Virus record (IMG/VR): IMGVR_UViG_3300020051_000095
Coordinates: 1-23,324 of that record
Direction: 5' to 3' (one strand)
Origin: a virus
Length of the DNA: 23,324 bases
Both the position numbers and the translations under genes were made by a program. Positions 7,402 to 14,658 of the stretch are shown in pieces. Below the pieces are notes generated by a model, which had not been told where the DNA came from, searched no databases, and saw nothing but the letters and a program-made list of their open reading frames with translations. The number at the start of each line of letters is the position of its first letter. The stretch's first letter is position 1.

Positions 7402-10400
7402 TGAAGTTAAAAAACGTATTCACATCTGGAAAAATGAATAAAGACTCCGATGAGAGGCTTATTCAAAAGGGAGAGTATAGACATGCACTAAACGTTAGGG
7501 TTGCAAACTCTAATGGTTCAGATGTCGGAGCCGTTGAAAACGCGTTATCTAACGAGAAAATGTCTTCTATAAACTTTGGTAGCAATGCAAAAACCATTGG
7601 TACTGTAGAGGATGATGCCGCTAATAAGATTTACTGGTGTGTAGTTTCTGACAACGGATCATTTGTTTGTGAGTTCTCAAAAGACTCTAACCAAGCTGCA
7701 ATTATATTATCAGACAATAGATCTGGAGACGCAAACATTCTAGGTTTTACACCTGGGAATATGGTGGATATGTCTATCCTTAATGACGCTGAGAACAATA
7801 AAAACTTCTTGTTCTTAACAGACGGCGTGACTGAGCCAAAGTACTTTGATATAGATACGGCTAAAGCTCTAGCTAATAATACATTTACTTTTGAGGATGT
7901 ATCGCTAATTAAGCCAGCGCCATATACAGCTCCTTTAATAGAGCTACAAAAAACAGATAGCAAAGAAGAGAATTACTTGGAAACTAAGTTCTTCTCTTTT
8001 GCGTACAGGTACATATACGACAACAACGAGATAAGCGCAGTGTCTCCATTTTCTGAGTTTGCATTTATGCCTAACGAGTTTAGGTATGACTACAATTCAG
8101 GTACTAATAAGTCAATGGAGAATGATTACAACAAAGCAGTTGTATCTTTTAATACTGGATCTAAAAATGTAAAGAAAATAGAAATCCTTGCTAAACAGTC
8201 TGGTGACGATATTACTTATATTGTTGAGAAGTTAGACAAAGAAGACAAGGGATGGGTTGATAATTCTACTCAGAACTATACTTTCACAAACAGCAAAGTA
8301 TACAAAGCACTTCCAGAGTCACAGCTAAGAAGGGTTTACGACAACGTACCAAGAAAAGCTAAGACTTTAGATATAATAGGTAACAGGGTGGTTTTTGGTA
8401 ACTATACTGAGAACTATAATATGTCTAACAATGGTGTTAGCATAATTCCTAAGCTAGATTTATCTTACACCTCTGTATCAGGAAGCAAAGGAATACCTCA
8501 TAGAACCATGAAGACAAATATGGATTATGAGGTTGGTATTTCATATACTGATGGAAAAGGTAGAATGACTACTCCTTTTACAAGTGAAGGAAGTAGTGTT
8601 CACATTCCTATTACTAATAGTGATAAGAAGAATACTCTAAACGTAGAAATATCTTCAAAAGCACCAGACTGGGCGGAAGGTTATAGGTTTTTCATAAAAC
8701 AAAGTAAGAATGATTACGATGTAATATCTCCTGTTGTATTTTACAGAGAAGGAGTTTACGCATACATTAAGGTAGAAGGAGAAGATATAAACAAAGTAAA
8801 GGAAGGAGACTTCTTATTTGTAAAGTCTGACACTTCTGGTATAAGGAATAAACCTATAAAGATAAAGGTTCTTGAGTCTGAGAAAAAAGAAAGAAACTTT
8901 TTAACGGGTTCTAGCGAAGCGAATACAATTCAAGAGTCAGGAAACTACATAAAAGTAGATACAGAAGAAATTGCTTTAGACGAAACATCTATAGATACTT
9001 TTTTATATGAAGGTTATGCATTTAGATCTGATGGATCAGGAAATGACCTTCTAAATAATGTAGCTTATATAGATGCTCCTGTTTTTTACGGACAAGGAAG
9101 CGATGACTTGTCTGCTTCTGGTACTTACTCAAGTCCTACAGATACAAGGTATGAGATAAAAATATTTAGTGAAGGAACACCTGATAGAATTAAGTGGAGA
9201 TCTTTAGATTGTAAAAGTAATCTTACCACAGCATGGAACGACAATTCAGGAGCTGGTATACCAATAAGCGGTAGCATACCATTAAGTAATGGTGTTTCTA
9301 TTTCTTTCTCTTCCACTACAGGTCACACAATAGATGATAGATGGATAGTTAGCGCAAAGTCTTCTGCTAGACCTAATGAGTGGGATAATGGAGGAGATGT
9401 TGGAGATGACGGAAGAAGAGCCATTATGCTTTTCAAGTGTAAATCAAGTTCTGATGAGTCAATAAAATCAGGAGCTATAATAACACTAGAATATGACGAC
9501 ACTAAATCTGATGTCGATGTAGACAATACTGTTGGATATACTTATAACAGGTTTGTTGCTAGTGCTGATTACGCAAACTTAGAAGAGTGGTTTTGGGAAG
9601 ACAATGTAATATCTCAGATGGATTATCCTGAAGATATTGCTGATATAATGTTTAGGAGGGGTTCTTTAGCGGATCCAAGTGGAGAGCAGATGACAATCAA
9701 CCCTTCTGGAGATCTTTTCATGGCTATGCTTTCTCCTTGTAACTACGCTGGGGGTGCAAGAATAAGAATAGACATAGACTTTAAAATTATAGAGCTAGAT
9801 AATTCTATAATACTTGAGACTGATTATAAGTTTGCTAGTTCTGATGTTTTTTATGAGTTACCTAAGACATATGGTATATCTAATGGAAACCACTTAGGTG
9901 ATGTTAACCAAGTCTTTGGCACAACTAACGCAGTAGTTAACTTAGATCACTTTAATGCTTTTGGTTGGTATAATGGTTACGAGTCTATAAAAATTTACGA
10001 CGGATTTAATCAAAGTAGAATGCTTGTGGATTCCAAACCACTAGTCCCTCTAGATGATTATAAAGAAATAACCAGGGTTGCATCGCTAACTTATAGTGAT
10101 GTTTACGAGGTTACTACGTCTTATAATGGTATAAACGAGTTCAATTTATCCAAAGCAAACTACAAAGACTTAGATCCAAGTTTTGGTAAGATCGCAAAGA
10201 TTATATCAAGGAATGGAGACTTAACTGTTATACAAAATAACAGAGTATCTAGAGTTCTTTATAGTAAGAGTGTTATATATAATGCAGATGGCTCAGGAAA
10301 CGTGAGTCAGAACAACAACGTTCTAGGACAAGAGGTTCCTTACCAAGGAGAGTTTGGTATAACAAACAATATATACTCTGCTACTAAATGGAATGGAGAT

Positions 10401-11771
10401 ATATATTTTGCCGACGAGAGAAGAGGATCTGTAATTAGGCTAACTGATAACGGTATATTTCCAATATCAACATACGGCATGATTAGCTGGTTTAACGACC
10501 ACTTATATGTTGGTTCTAATGTTGTTTCTTCTTTTGACCCTAATAACGATCAATTTGTATTAAGTATATCTAACCCGAATATAGAATGGGTAGAAGATAC
10601 TTATGAATGTGCACAGCTAGTAACTACAACTACAACTGAAGCGCCAATAGTTGATGACACAAAATGTTTTGTTGATGTAGAGATACCTGAAAATCCTTGC
10701 TTAGTTGACTGGAGAGTTCACACTTACGTATGTCAAGATATTGAATGGATAGAAGATACTTACGAATGTAATATAGAAGTAGTGACATGGCTTGAAGACA
10801 CTTACGAATGTAATATAGAAGGAACTACGACAACGACGACTACTACAACGGCAGCTCCGACTACGACGACTACTACTACAGCAGCTCCGACAACGACGAC
10901 TACTACAACGGCAGCTCCGACTACGACGACTACCACTACAGCAGCTCCGACTACGACGACTACCACTACAGCAGCTCCGACTACGACGACTACCACTACA
11001 GCAGCTCCGACAACGACGACTACTACTACAGCAGCTCCGACTACGACGACTACTACAACAGCAGCTCCGACTACGACGACTACCACTACAGCAGCTCCGA
11101 CAACGACGACTACTACAACAGCAGCTCCGACTACGACGACTACTACAACAGCAGCTCCGACTACGACGACTACTACAACAGCAGCTCCTTCTTGCGATCC
11201 TTACGGAACACTAATTAATACTTTTTGCTTCAATTTTGATTACTATGGAGAATATGCTGATGGTTCTTGTGGAAGCTTCACTCAGTTAATAGAGTCTAAT
11301 AGTTCAGCATGCGGATACGAACCTCCGACAACGACGACTACCACTACAGCAGCTCCGACTACGACGACTACTACTACGGCAGCTCCGACTACGACGACTA
11401 CTACTACAGCAGCTCCGACTACAACGACTACTACTACAGCAGCTCCGACAACGACGACTACTACAGCAGCTCCGACTACTACGACAACTACTACAGCGGC
11501 TACTGTTTACCCTGGTGCAATAACCACACCTAATTCATTATCAGGTGATGCTTGTGCTTCATTTGCTTTTGATGGTGTTTGGTTTGCTACACCAACACCT
11601 GAAGATGGATCAAGAGTTTATACAGATCCTAGCGCATCAACACCATTTAATGGTGGTGACCAATGGTACGGAATAGATATGGATGGAAATGGTGTAGGAT
11701 GGGCTACTCAAATAACATCTTTCGGATATATGTATAACACAGTTGTCTGTACAGGCGGTGGAGGTTTTTAA
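7401..11771 (+). CDS. Muzzle-like tail protein with Thr-rich modular C-terminus
   Basis: A 1456-residue protein. Residues 11-51 (KMNKDSDERLIQKGEY, then SDVGAVENALSN) match the start I associate with the large muzzle or stabilisation protein of crAss-like and related podoviruses, which closes the end of the tail. Residues ~50-1060 are beta-rich with propeller-like repeats. Residues 1063-1137 hold four W-x4-Y-x-C motifs (W1063, W1104, W1116, W1130). Residues 1142-1263 are twelve TTTTTTTAAP-type units. Residues 1264-1309 are a four-Cys domain, 1310-1368 six more units, and 1369-1456 a two-Cys domain ending CTGGGGF. The segment expected to follow the propeller, with the FDEKxxGWxSF signature, is absent and appears instead as the gene at 14047. 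Thr-rich linkers on the virion exterior would place the small domains outside. The domain identities and surface exposure are inferred. Confidence 0.75.
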   Translation: MKLKNVFTSGKMNKDSDERLIQKGEYRHALNVRVANSNGSDVGAVENALSNEKMSSINFGSNAKTIGTVEDDAANKIYWCVVSDNGSFVCEFSKDSNQAAIILSDNRSGDANILGFTPGNMVDMSILNDAENNKNFLFLTDGVTEPKYFDIDTAKALANNTFTFEDVSLIKPAPYTAPLIELQKTDSKEENYLETKFFSFAYRYIYDNNEISAVSPFSEFAFMPNEFRYDYNSGTNKSMENDYNKAVVSFNTGSKNVKKIEILAKQSGDDITYIVEKLDKEDKGWVDNSTQNYTFTNSKVYKALPESQLRRVYDNVPRKAKTLDIIGNRVVFGNYTENYNMSNNGVSIIPKLDLSYTSVSGSKGIPHRTMKTNMDYEVGISYTDGKGRMTTPFTSEGSSVHIPITNSDKKNTLNVEISSKAPDWAEGYRFFIKQSKNDYDVISPVVFYREGVYAYIKVEGEDINKVKEGDFLFVKSDTSGIRNKPIKIKVLESEKKERNFLTGSSEANTIQESGNYIKVDTEEIALDETSIDTFLYEGYAFRSDGSGNDLLNNVAYIDAPVFYGQGSDDLSASGTYSSPTDTRYEIKIFSEGTPDRIKWRSLDCKSNLTTAWNDNSGAGIPISGSIPLSNGVSISFSSTTGHTIDDRWIVSAKSSARPNEWDNGGDVGDDGRRAIMLFKCKSSSDESIKSGAIITLEYDDTKSDVDVDNTVGYTYNRFVASADYANLEEWFWEDNVISQMDYPEDIADIMFRRGSLADPSGEQMTINPSGDLFMAMLSPCNYAGGARIRIDIDFKIIELDNSIILETDYKFASSDVFYELPKTYGISNGNHLGDVNQVFGTTNAVVNLDHFNAFGWYNGYESIKIYDGFNQSRMLVDSKPLVPLDDYKEITRVASLTYSDVYEVTTSYNGINEFNLSKANYKDLDPSFGKIAKIISRNGDLTVIQNNRVSRVLYSKSVIYNADGSGNVSQNNNVLGQEVPYQGEFGITNNIYSATKWNGDIYFADERRGSVIRLTDNGIFPISTYGMISWFNDHLYVGSNVVSSFDPNNDQFVLSISNPNIEWVEDTYECAQLVTTTTTEAPIVDDTKCFVDVEIPENPCLVDWRVHTYVCQDIEWIEDTYECNIEVVTWLEDTYECNIEGTTTTTTTTTAAPTTTTTTTAAPTTTTTTTAAPTTTTTTTAAPTTTTTTTAAPTTTTTTTAAPTTTTTTTAAPTTTTTTTAAPTTTTTTTAAPTTTTTTTAAPTTTTTTTAAPTTTTTTTAAPSCDPYGTLINTFCFNFDYYGEYADGSCGSFTQLIESNSSACGYEPPTTTTTTTAAPTTTTTTTAAPTTTTTTTAAPTTTTTTTAAPTTTTTTAAPTTTTTTTAATVYPGAITTPNSLSGDACASFAFDGVWFATPTPEDGSRVYTDPSASTPFNGGDQWYGIDMDGNGVGWATQITSFGYMYNTVVCTGGGGF
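10587..10820 (+). repeat. W-x4-Y-x-C coding repeats
   Basis: Four copies of an 8-residue motif (WVEDTYEC, WRVHTYVC, WIEDTYEC, WLEDTYEC) begin at 10587, 10710, 10746 and 10788. The last two are 42 bases apart and share the 20-base string CTTACGAATGTAATATAGAA, a recent duplication. The same motif recurs in the gene at 14047. Confidence 0.85.
10824..11189 (+). repeat. 30-base tandem array, 12 units (TTTTTTTAAP)
   Basis: Each 30-base unit encodes seven Thr, two Ala and a Pro; the first has nine Thr. Units differ only at synonymous third positions (aca, acg, act, acc and gca or gcg), so the protein repeat is kept exactly while the DNA varies. The array links the W-x4-Y-x-C region to the first Cys domain. 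Confidence 0.97.
11328..11504 (+). repeat. Second 30-base tandem array, 6 units
   Basis: The same unit as the array at 10824, on the other side of the four-Cys domain. One unit (around 11452-11478) is 27 bases, lacking one Thr codon, and the last ends AAT instead of AAP. The frame is preserved. The arrays are direct repeats of each other and share long near-identical stretches. Confidence 0.96.
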
Positions 11772-11779
11772 ATATTAAC

Positions 11780-11787
11780 TATCTTTG
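11780..11787 (+). promoter_or_regulatory. Bacteroidota-type promoter -7 element
   Basis: TATCTTTG lies 9 bases after the muzzle-like stop and 24 bases before the next ATG. It sits within TAACTATCTTTG, a 12-base string that occurs again upstream of the gene at 14047. The leader ACATAAAACAAACAAACAAC is A-rich with no Shine-Dalgarno sequence. No clear -33 TTG is seen. Confidence 0.65.
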
Positions 11788-11810
11788 TAACATAAAACAA
11801 ACAAACAACA

Positions 11811-12998
11811 ATGGCAAACACAGGAATTAAAACAGTCCTTACATTAAGAAAATATGTGGACGGCGTCGCGACAAGCGAGGTTAAAATCAATGATCCGGCA
11901 GATCCAGACTACATTGCTCCTTATGAGGATTTAGTGGATTGCCCAGTTGAAGGTACTACAACTACTAGTACTACAACTACTAGTACTACAACTACTAGTA
12001 CTACTACTGAAGGTACAACTACTACTGAAGGTACGACTACTACTGAAGGTACGACTACTACTGAAGGTACAACTACTACTGAAGGTACAACTACTACTTC
12101 AGATCCTTATATCTATTTTTATATTCACGGATGTCCAGGGTCAACTTATGAGAATAGAGATGCTGTAGTTAGATCTACCGATGGATCTTGGCCTGATAAT
12201 GGAGTTGGATCTAATGCGAATGTTATATCTGAATTTGGTTCTACTTTCTATTATAATGGACCAGCTACAGAGGCGTTATGGAACACTACTGATAGCTCTA
12301 ATGCAGATGGTGATATGTGGACAGTTTGGGGTCATCAGAAAGAAGTTGGATCACCAACTCAAGTTGGATGTTCTGCAACAACTACTACTGAAGGCACAAC
12401 TACTACTGAAGGCACAACTACTACTGAAGGCACAACTACTACTGAAGGTACAACCACTACTAGTACAACTACTAGTACAACTACTAGTACAACTACTACT
12501 ACAGTTGCTCCAGACCAATGTACTGGCTATTACTTAATTACTGGATCAGGTCAGTCTTATGGTACTTTCACTTGGATAGACTGTAACACTGGAGTTGAGC
12601 AAAGCGAAACATTAGGTGCAGACGCTGCTTTCGGTCCTATCTGTGCTCAATCAGAACCAGTTATCACAAATGCTGTTAACGCTTCTTTAACTAATGAAGG
12701 TGTTTGTGGAACAATAACTACTACAACTACTACAACTACAGCAGCTCCAAGTTTAACATCTTTCTTTACGACATCTAGTGCAGCTGTTGATGGTAACAGT
12801 GCATGTGAACAGCTAACTGGAACGGAAAGATGGCATGATGGAAACGATACACTTCCAGCTGTTGGAGACACTGTTTATTTAAACAACAGTGCCGGAGGAG
12901 GTACTTTAGGGGCTGGTTACTGGAACACAGACTCTGGAGTATGGTATGAAACAAATTCTAGTGGATCTGTTATAGATGTAGGTCCTTGTGGAATTTAA
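11811..12998 (+). CDS. Thr-rich modular virion protein
   Basis: A 395-residue protein built as modules on linkers. Residues 1-48 form a short N-terminal segment containing NDPADPDYIAPYEDL, which I recall near the ends of phage tail proteins. Residues 49-97 are a linker of TTTTS and TTTTEG units. Residues 98-189 are domain A with two Cys, 190-231 a second linker, and 232-302 domain B with four Cys. Residues 303-313 are a short linker ending AAPS, and 314-395 are domain C with two Cys. Domain C shares spacing features with the last domain of the muzzle-like protein. There is no signal peptide, so export is unlikely and a virion role is probable. It has its own promoter and ends before a hairpin and terminator. 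The function of the domains is unknown; host-surface binding is a guess. Confidence 0.7.
   Translation: MANTGIKTVLTLRKYVDGVATSEVKINDPADPDYIAPYEDLVDCPVEGTTTTSTTTTSTTTTSTTTEGTTTTEGTTTTEGTTTTEGTTTTEGTTTTSDPYIYFYIHGCPGSTYENRDAVVRSTDGSWPDNGVGSNANVISEFGSTFYYNGPATEALWNTTDSSNADGDMWTVWGHQKEVGSPTQVGCSATTTTEGTTTTEGTTTTEGTTTTEGTTTTSTTTSTTTSTTTTTVAPDQCTGYYLITGSGQSYGTFTWIDCNTGVEQSETLGADAAFGPICAQSEPVITNAVNASLTNEGVCGTITTTTTTTTAAPSLTSFFTTSSAAVDGNSACEQLTGTERWHDGNDTLPAVGDTVYLNNSAGGGTLGAGYWNTDSGVWYETNSSGSVIDVGPCGI
11955..12101 (+). repeat. Thr-rich linker array 1 (TTTTS then TTTTEG units)
   Basis: Three 15-base units (ACTACAACTACTAGT) are followed by units of 18 bases (ACAACTACTACTGAAGGT type) that encode TTTTEG. 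Changes between units are synonymous. The linker joins the N-terminal segment to domain A. Confidence 0.93.
12378..12503 (+). repeat. Thr-rich linker array 2 (TTTTEG then TTS units)
   Basis: Four TTTTEG-coding 18-base units, mostly with GGC for Gly where array 1 has GGT, are followed by 12-base ACTAGTACAACT units. The order of the two unit classes is reversed compared with array 1. The array joins domain A to domain B. Confidence 0.93.
12717..12749 (+). repeat. Short Thr-rich linker 3 (T8-AAP)
   Basis: Eight Thr codons followed by Ala-Ala-Pro encode the same linker class as the muzzle-like protein (TTTTTTTAAP), not the TTTTEG class used elsewhere in this gene. It precedes the C-terminal domain, as in the muzzle-like protein. 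Confidence 0.85.
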
Positions 12999-13010
12999 TA
13001 ATTAATCATT

Positions 13011-13053
13011 TAGATATGTCGAGTAGGGTGGAAACGCCCTACTTGTCTATCTA
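13011..13053 (+). other. Stable hairpin before the terminator
   Basis: GTAGGG (13023-13028) pairs with CCCTAC (13037-13042), extended inward by two pairs around a GAAA loop. An outer stem TAGATA (13011-13016) pairs with TATCTA (13048-13053). It resembles the two-level hairpin after the capsid gene. No T run follows, so it may protect the 3' end of the mRNA. Confidence 0.6.
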
Positions 13054-13062
13054 TTAAAATTC

Positions 13063-13085
13063 AAAAGCCTCTTACGGGGCTTTTT
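13063..13085 (+). terminator. Intrinsic terminator before the glycosyltransferase gene
   Basis: AAAAGCCTC (13063-13071) pairs with GGGGCTTTT (13076-13084), with one U-G, around a TTAC loop. The stem runs into TTTTT (13081-13085). The next ATG is only 8 bases beyond the T run. Confidence 0.85.
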
Positions 13086-13092
13086 ATTTACT

Positions 13093-13998
13093 ATGAAATA
13101 TGTATGCGCCCAACCGGCAACTCTTTATTTTGCATGGCAAGTTGATGTTTTAGTTAATAGCCTTATAAAAAATAATGTCAAACCAAATGACATACAAGTT
13201 TTGTACTCCAGACAGGGGAATATTATTGAGCCTATTCATAGATTAATAAATAAGTATCCAGGGGTGGGGTTTTTTTTCTATAAAGACGATAGAAAATATA
13301 AGAACTATATACCATCTATAAAACAACACATGCTACATAAACATTATCTCGCTAACCCATATATGGAGAATGAAGATATATTCCTTGTAGATTCTGATAT
13401 ATGTTTAACAAAACCATTAGATTTTACAAATCTATTAAAGGACGACATATGGTATGTAAGTGATACAGTAAGCTATATAGGCTATGATTATATACTATCA
13501 AAAGGAAGAGACATACTAGAGCCTATGCTAGAGATTGGAGGCATATCTGAAGACATAGTTAAGTCAAATCAGAATGCATCTGGAGGAGCTCAGTACTTAT
13601 ATAAGAAAGTAAAGGCTGAGTTTTGGGAGGAAGTAGTTGATATGTCTCACGAGATATATATGAAAATATCGGAAATAAGTAGAATAAAGAAAGAAGCTGA
13701 TCCTTCTTATCACGAGATACAAATATGGACTGCCGAGATGTGGGCTATGTTGTGGGTGGCTTGGAAACAAGGCATAATGACTTGCGTAAGCAGTAAGTTG
13801 GATTTCACCTGGGCAACTGATCCAATTACTTATTGGGGCAAGAGAGCTATATACCACAATGCTGGAGCTACTAGTGATAAAGACGGTATGTTTTACAAAG
13901 GAAAATACACTTCAGAGTTTCCACCAGACAACTTGGATATAAAAAACACTAGAGCTTGTCATTATTACTACCAATTAATAAAGGAAACACTTTACTAA
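13093..13998 (+). CDS. GT-A-fold glycosyltransferase, HPAT/Ser-galactosyltransferase-like
   Basis: A 301-residue protein. D100-S101-D102 within NEDIFLVDSDICLTKPLDF is a DxD motif that binds the metal and nucleotide sugar in GT-A glycosyltransferases. The N-terminus with YFAWQ (12-16), PSIKQHM (74-80) before the DxD, and EIQIWTAEMWA (208-218) resembles the pattern I remember for hydroxyproline arabinosyltransferases and peptidyl-serine galactosyltransferases. His255 in IYHNAG could be the third metal ligand. There is no signal peptide or membrane segment, so it acts in the host cytoplasm. It follows a terminator by 8 bases with no visible promoter, so it is probably expressed at low level by read-through. 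Its place beside two Thr-rich proteins suggests it glycosylates them, which is inference. Alternatives are modification of host surface glycans or another phage substrate. Confidence 0.72.
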   Translation: MKYVCAQPATLYFAWQVDVLVNSLIKNNVKPNDIQVLYSRQGNIIEPIHRLINKYPGVGFFFYKDDRKYKNYIPSIKQHMLHKHYLANPYMENEDIFLVDSDICLTKPLDFTNLLKDDIWYVSDTVSYIGYDYILSKGRDILEPMLEIGGISEDIVKSNQNASGGAQYLYKKVKAEFWEEVVDMSHEIYMKISEISRIKKEADPSYHEIQIWTAEMWAMLWVAWKQGIMTCVSSKLDFTWATDPITYWGKRAIYHNAGATSDKDGMFYKGKYTSEFPPDNLDIKNTRACHYYYQLIKETLY

Positions 13999-14019
13999 AT
14001 AGCTCACCTCAAAAATAAC

Positions 14020-14027
14020 TATCTTTG
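14020..14027 (+). promoter_or_regulatory. Bacteroidota-type promoter -7 element
   Basis: TATCTTTG followed by C lies 22 bases after the glycosyltransferase stop and 20 bases before the next ATG. The surrounding TAACTATCTTTG also occurs at 11776-11787. It would start a transcript for the muzzle-end, small conserved and possibly downstream genes. Confidence 0.65.
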
Positions 14028-14046
14028 CAAATAACAATACATATAA

Positions 14047-14658
14047 ATGGCTAACTACACTTTAACTTTCGATGAGAAGATAAATGGATGGACATCTTTC
14101 CATTCTTACGAGCCAGAGATGATGGTCAACCTTAACAATGATTTCTTTTCGTTTAAGGATGGTCAGCTATATATCCACGAAAGAGACACAAATATTAGGA
14201 ACCAGTACTACGAGCAACCATCTGCCCCTACAGAGATAGAGCTGGTATTAAATGACAGTCCTTCTGACGTTAAGATATTCAAGACTATAGAAATAGAGGG
14301 TAGTACAGGGAAGTGGGATACAACAGTTGATACTAATTTAGAGTCAGGAAACATACCTAAAGACAAGTACAAGAACAAAGAAGGAATGTTCTACGAGTAC
14401 ATAAGAAGAAATGAGTCTGACGAAATAGATCCAACCTTATTATCAGTACAAGGTATAGGTGTTGTTCAGAACATAGAAGAAGGAGAAGTAGAATGGCAAG
14501 AGTACATAGCTACTTGTGATCAAGACAACGTAGACTGGTTGCCTGAAGAATATATATGTAACTACAGCTGTGGTGAAGAAGCTATAATATGGCTAGAGAA
14601 TACGTATAATTGCTCAGTAGAACAATGGTTAGAATATAATTACAGTTGCAATGGCTAA
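14047..14658 (+). CDS. Separately encoded muzzle C-terminal domain with W-x4-Y-x-C repeats
   Basis: A 203-residue protein. It starts almost directly with a segment (TLTFDEKINGWTSFHSYEPE) followed by FSFKDGQLYIHERD, then PSDVKIFKTIEIEGS. I recall this order as the region that closes the large muzzle or stabilisation protein of related phages, where it is part of one long chain. Here it stands alone, 2.3 kb behind a muzzle-like gene that lacks it. The last ~55 residues hold three W-x4-Y-x-C motifs (W165, W183, W194) and one degenerate copy (W151), matching the four in the muzzle-like protein. The likely role is assembly with the muzzle in the tail. It has its own promoter and overlaps the next gene by 8 bases. 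Confidence 0.68.
   Translation: MANYTLTFDEKINGWTSFHSYEPEMMVNLNNDFFSFKDGQLYIHERDTNIRNQYYEQPSAPTEIELVLNDSPSDVKIFKTIEIEGSTGKWDTTVDTNLESGNIPKDKYKNKEGMFYEYIRRNESDEIDPTLLSVQGIGVVQNIEEGEVEWQEYIATCDQDNVDWLPEEYICNYSCGEEAIIWLENTYNCSVEQWLEYNYSCNG

Noticed and set aside
10802-11086. Reverse-strand ORF of Val, Gly and Ala repeats
   Set aside because: It is the antisense reading of the Thr-coding array, which is free of stops in several frames because of its simple composition. It has no promoter, leader or recognisable domain.
10824-11504. Possible CRISPR array
   Set aside because: The units are contiguous, coding and in frame, with no unique spacers between them and no cas genes nearby. It is a protein-coding tandem repeat.
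11309-11533. Alternative + frame ORF of Asp, Tyr and Ser repeats
   Set aside because: Another frame of the second Thr array. It lies entirely inside the muzzle-like gene and has no start signal of its own.
11947-12537. Leu/Val/Gln-rich alternative-frame ORFs in the 395-residue gene
   Set aside because: These are frame-shifted readings of the TTTTEG and TTTTS repeats, open only because the repeat lacks stops.
11505-12998. Possible diversity-generating retroelement target in the C-terminal domains
   Set aside because: No reverse transcriptase or near-identical template repeat is visible in the window. The two C-terminal domains resemble each other in pattern only, not in DNA. The rest of the genome would need checking.
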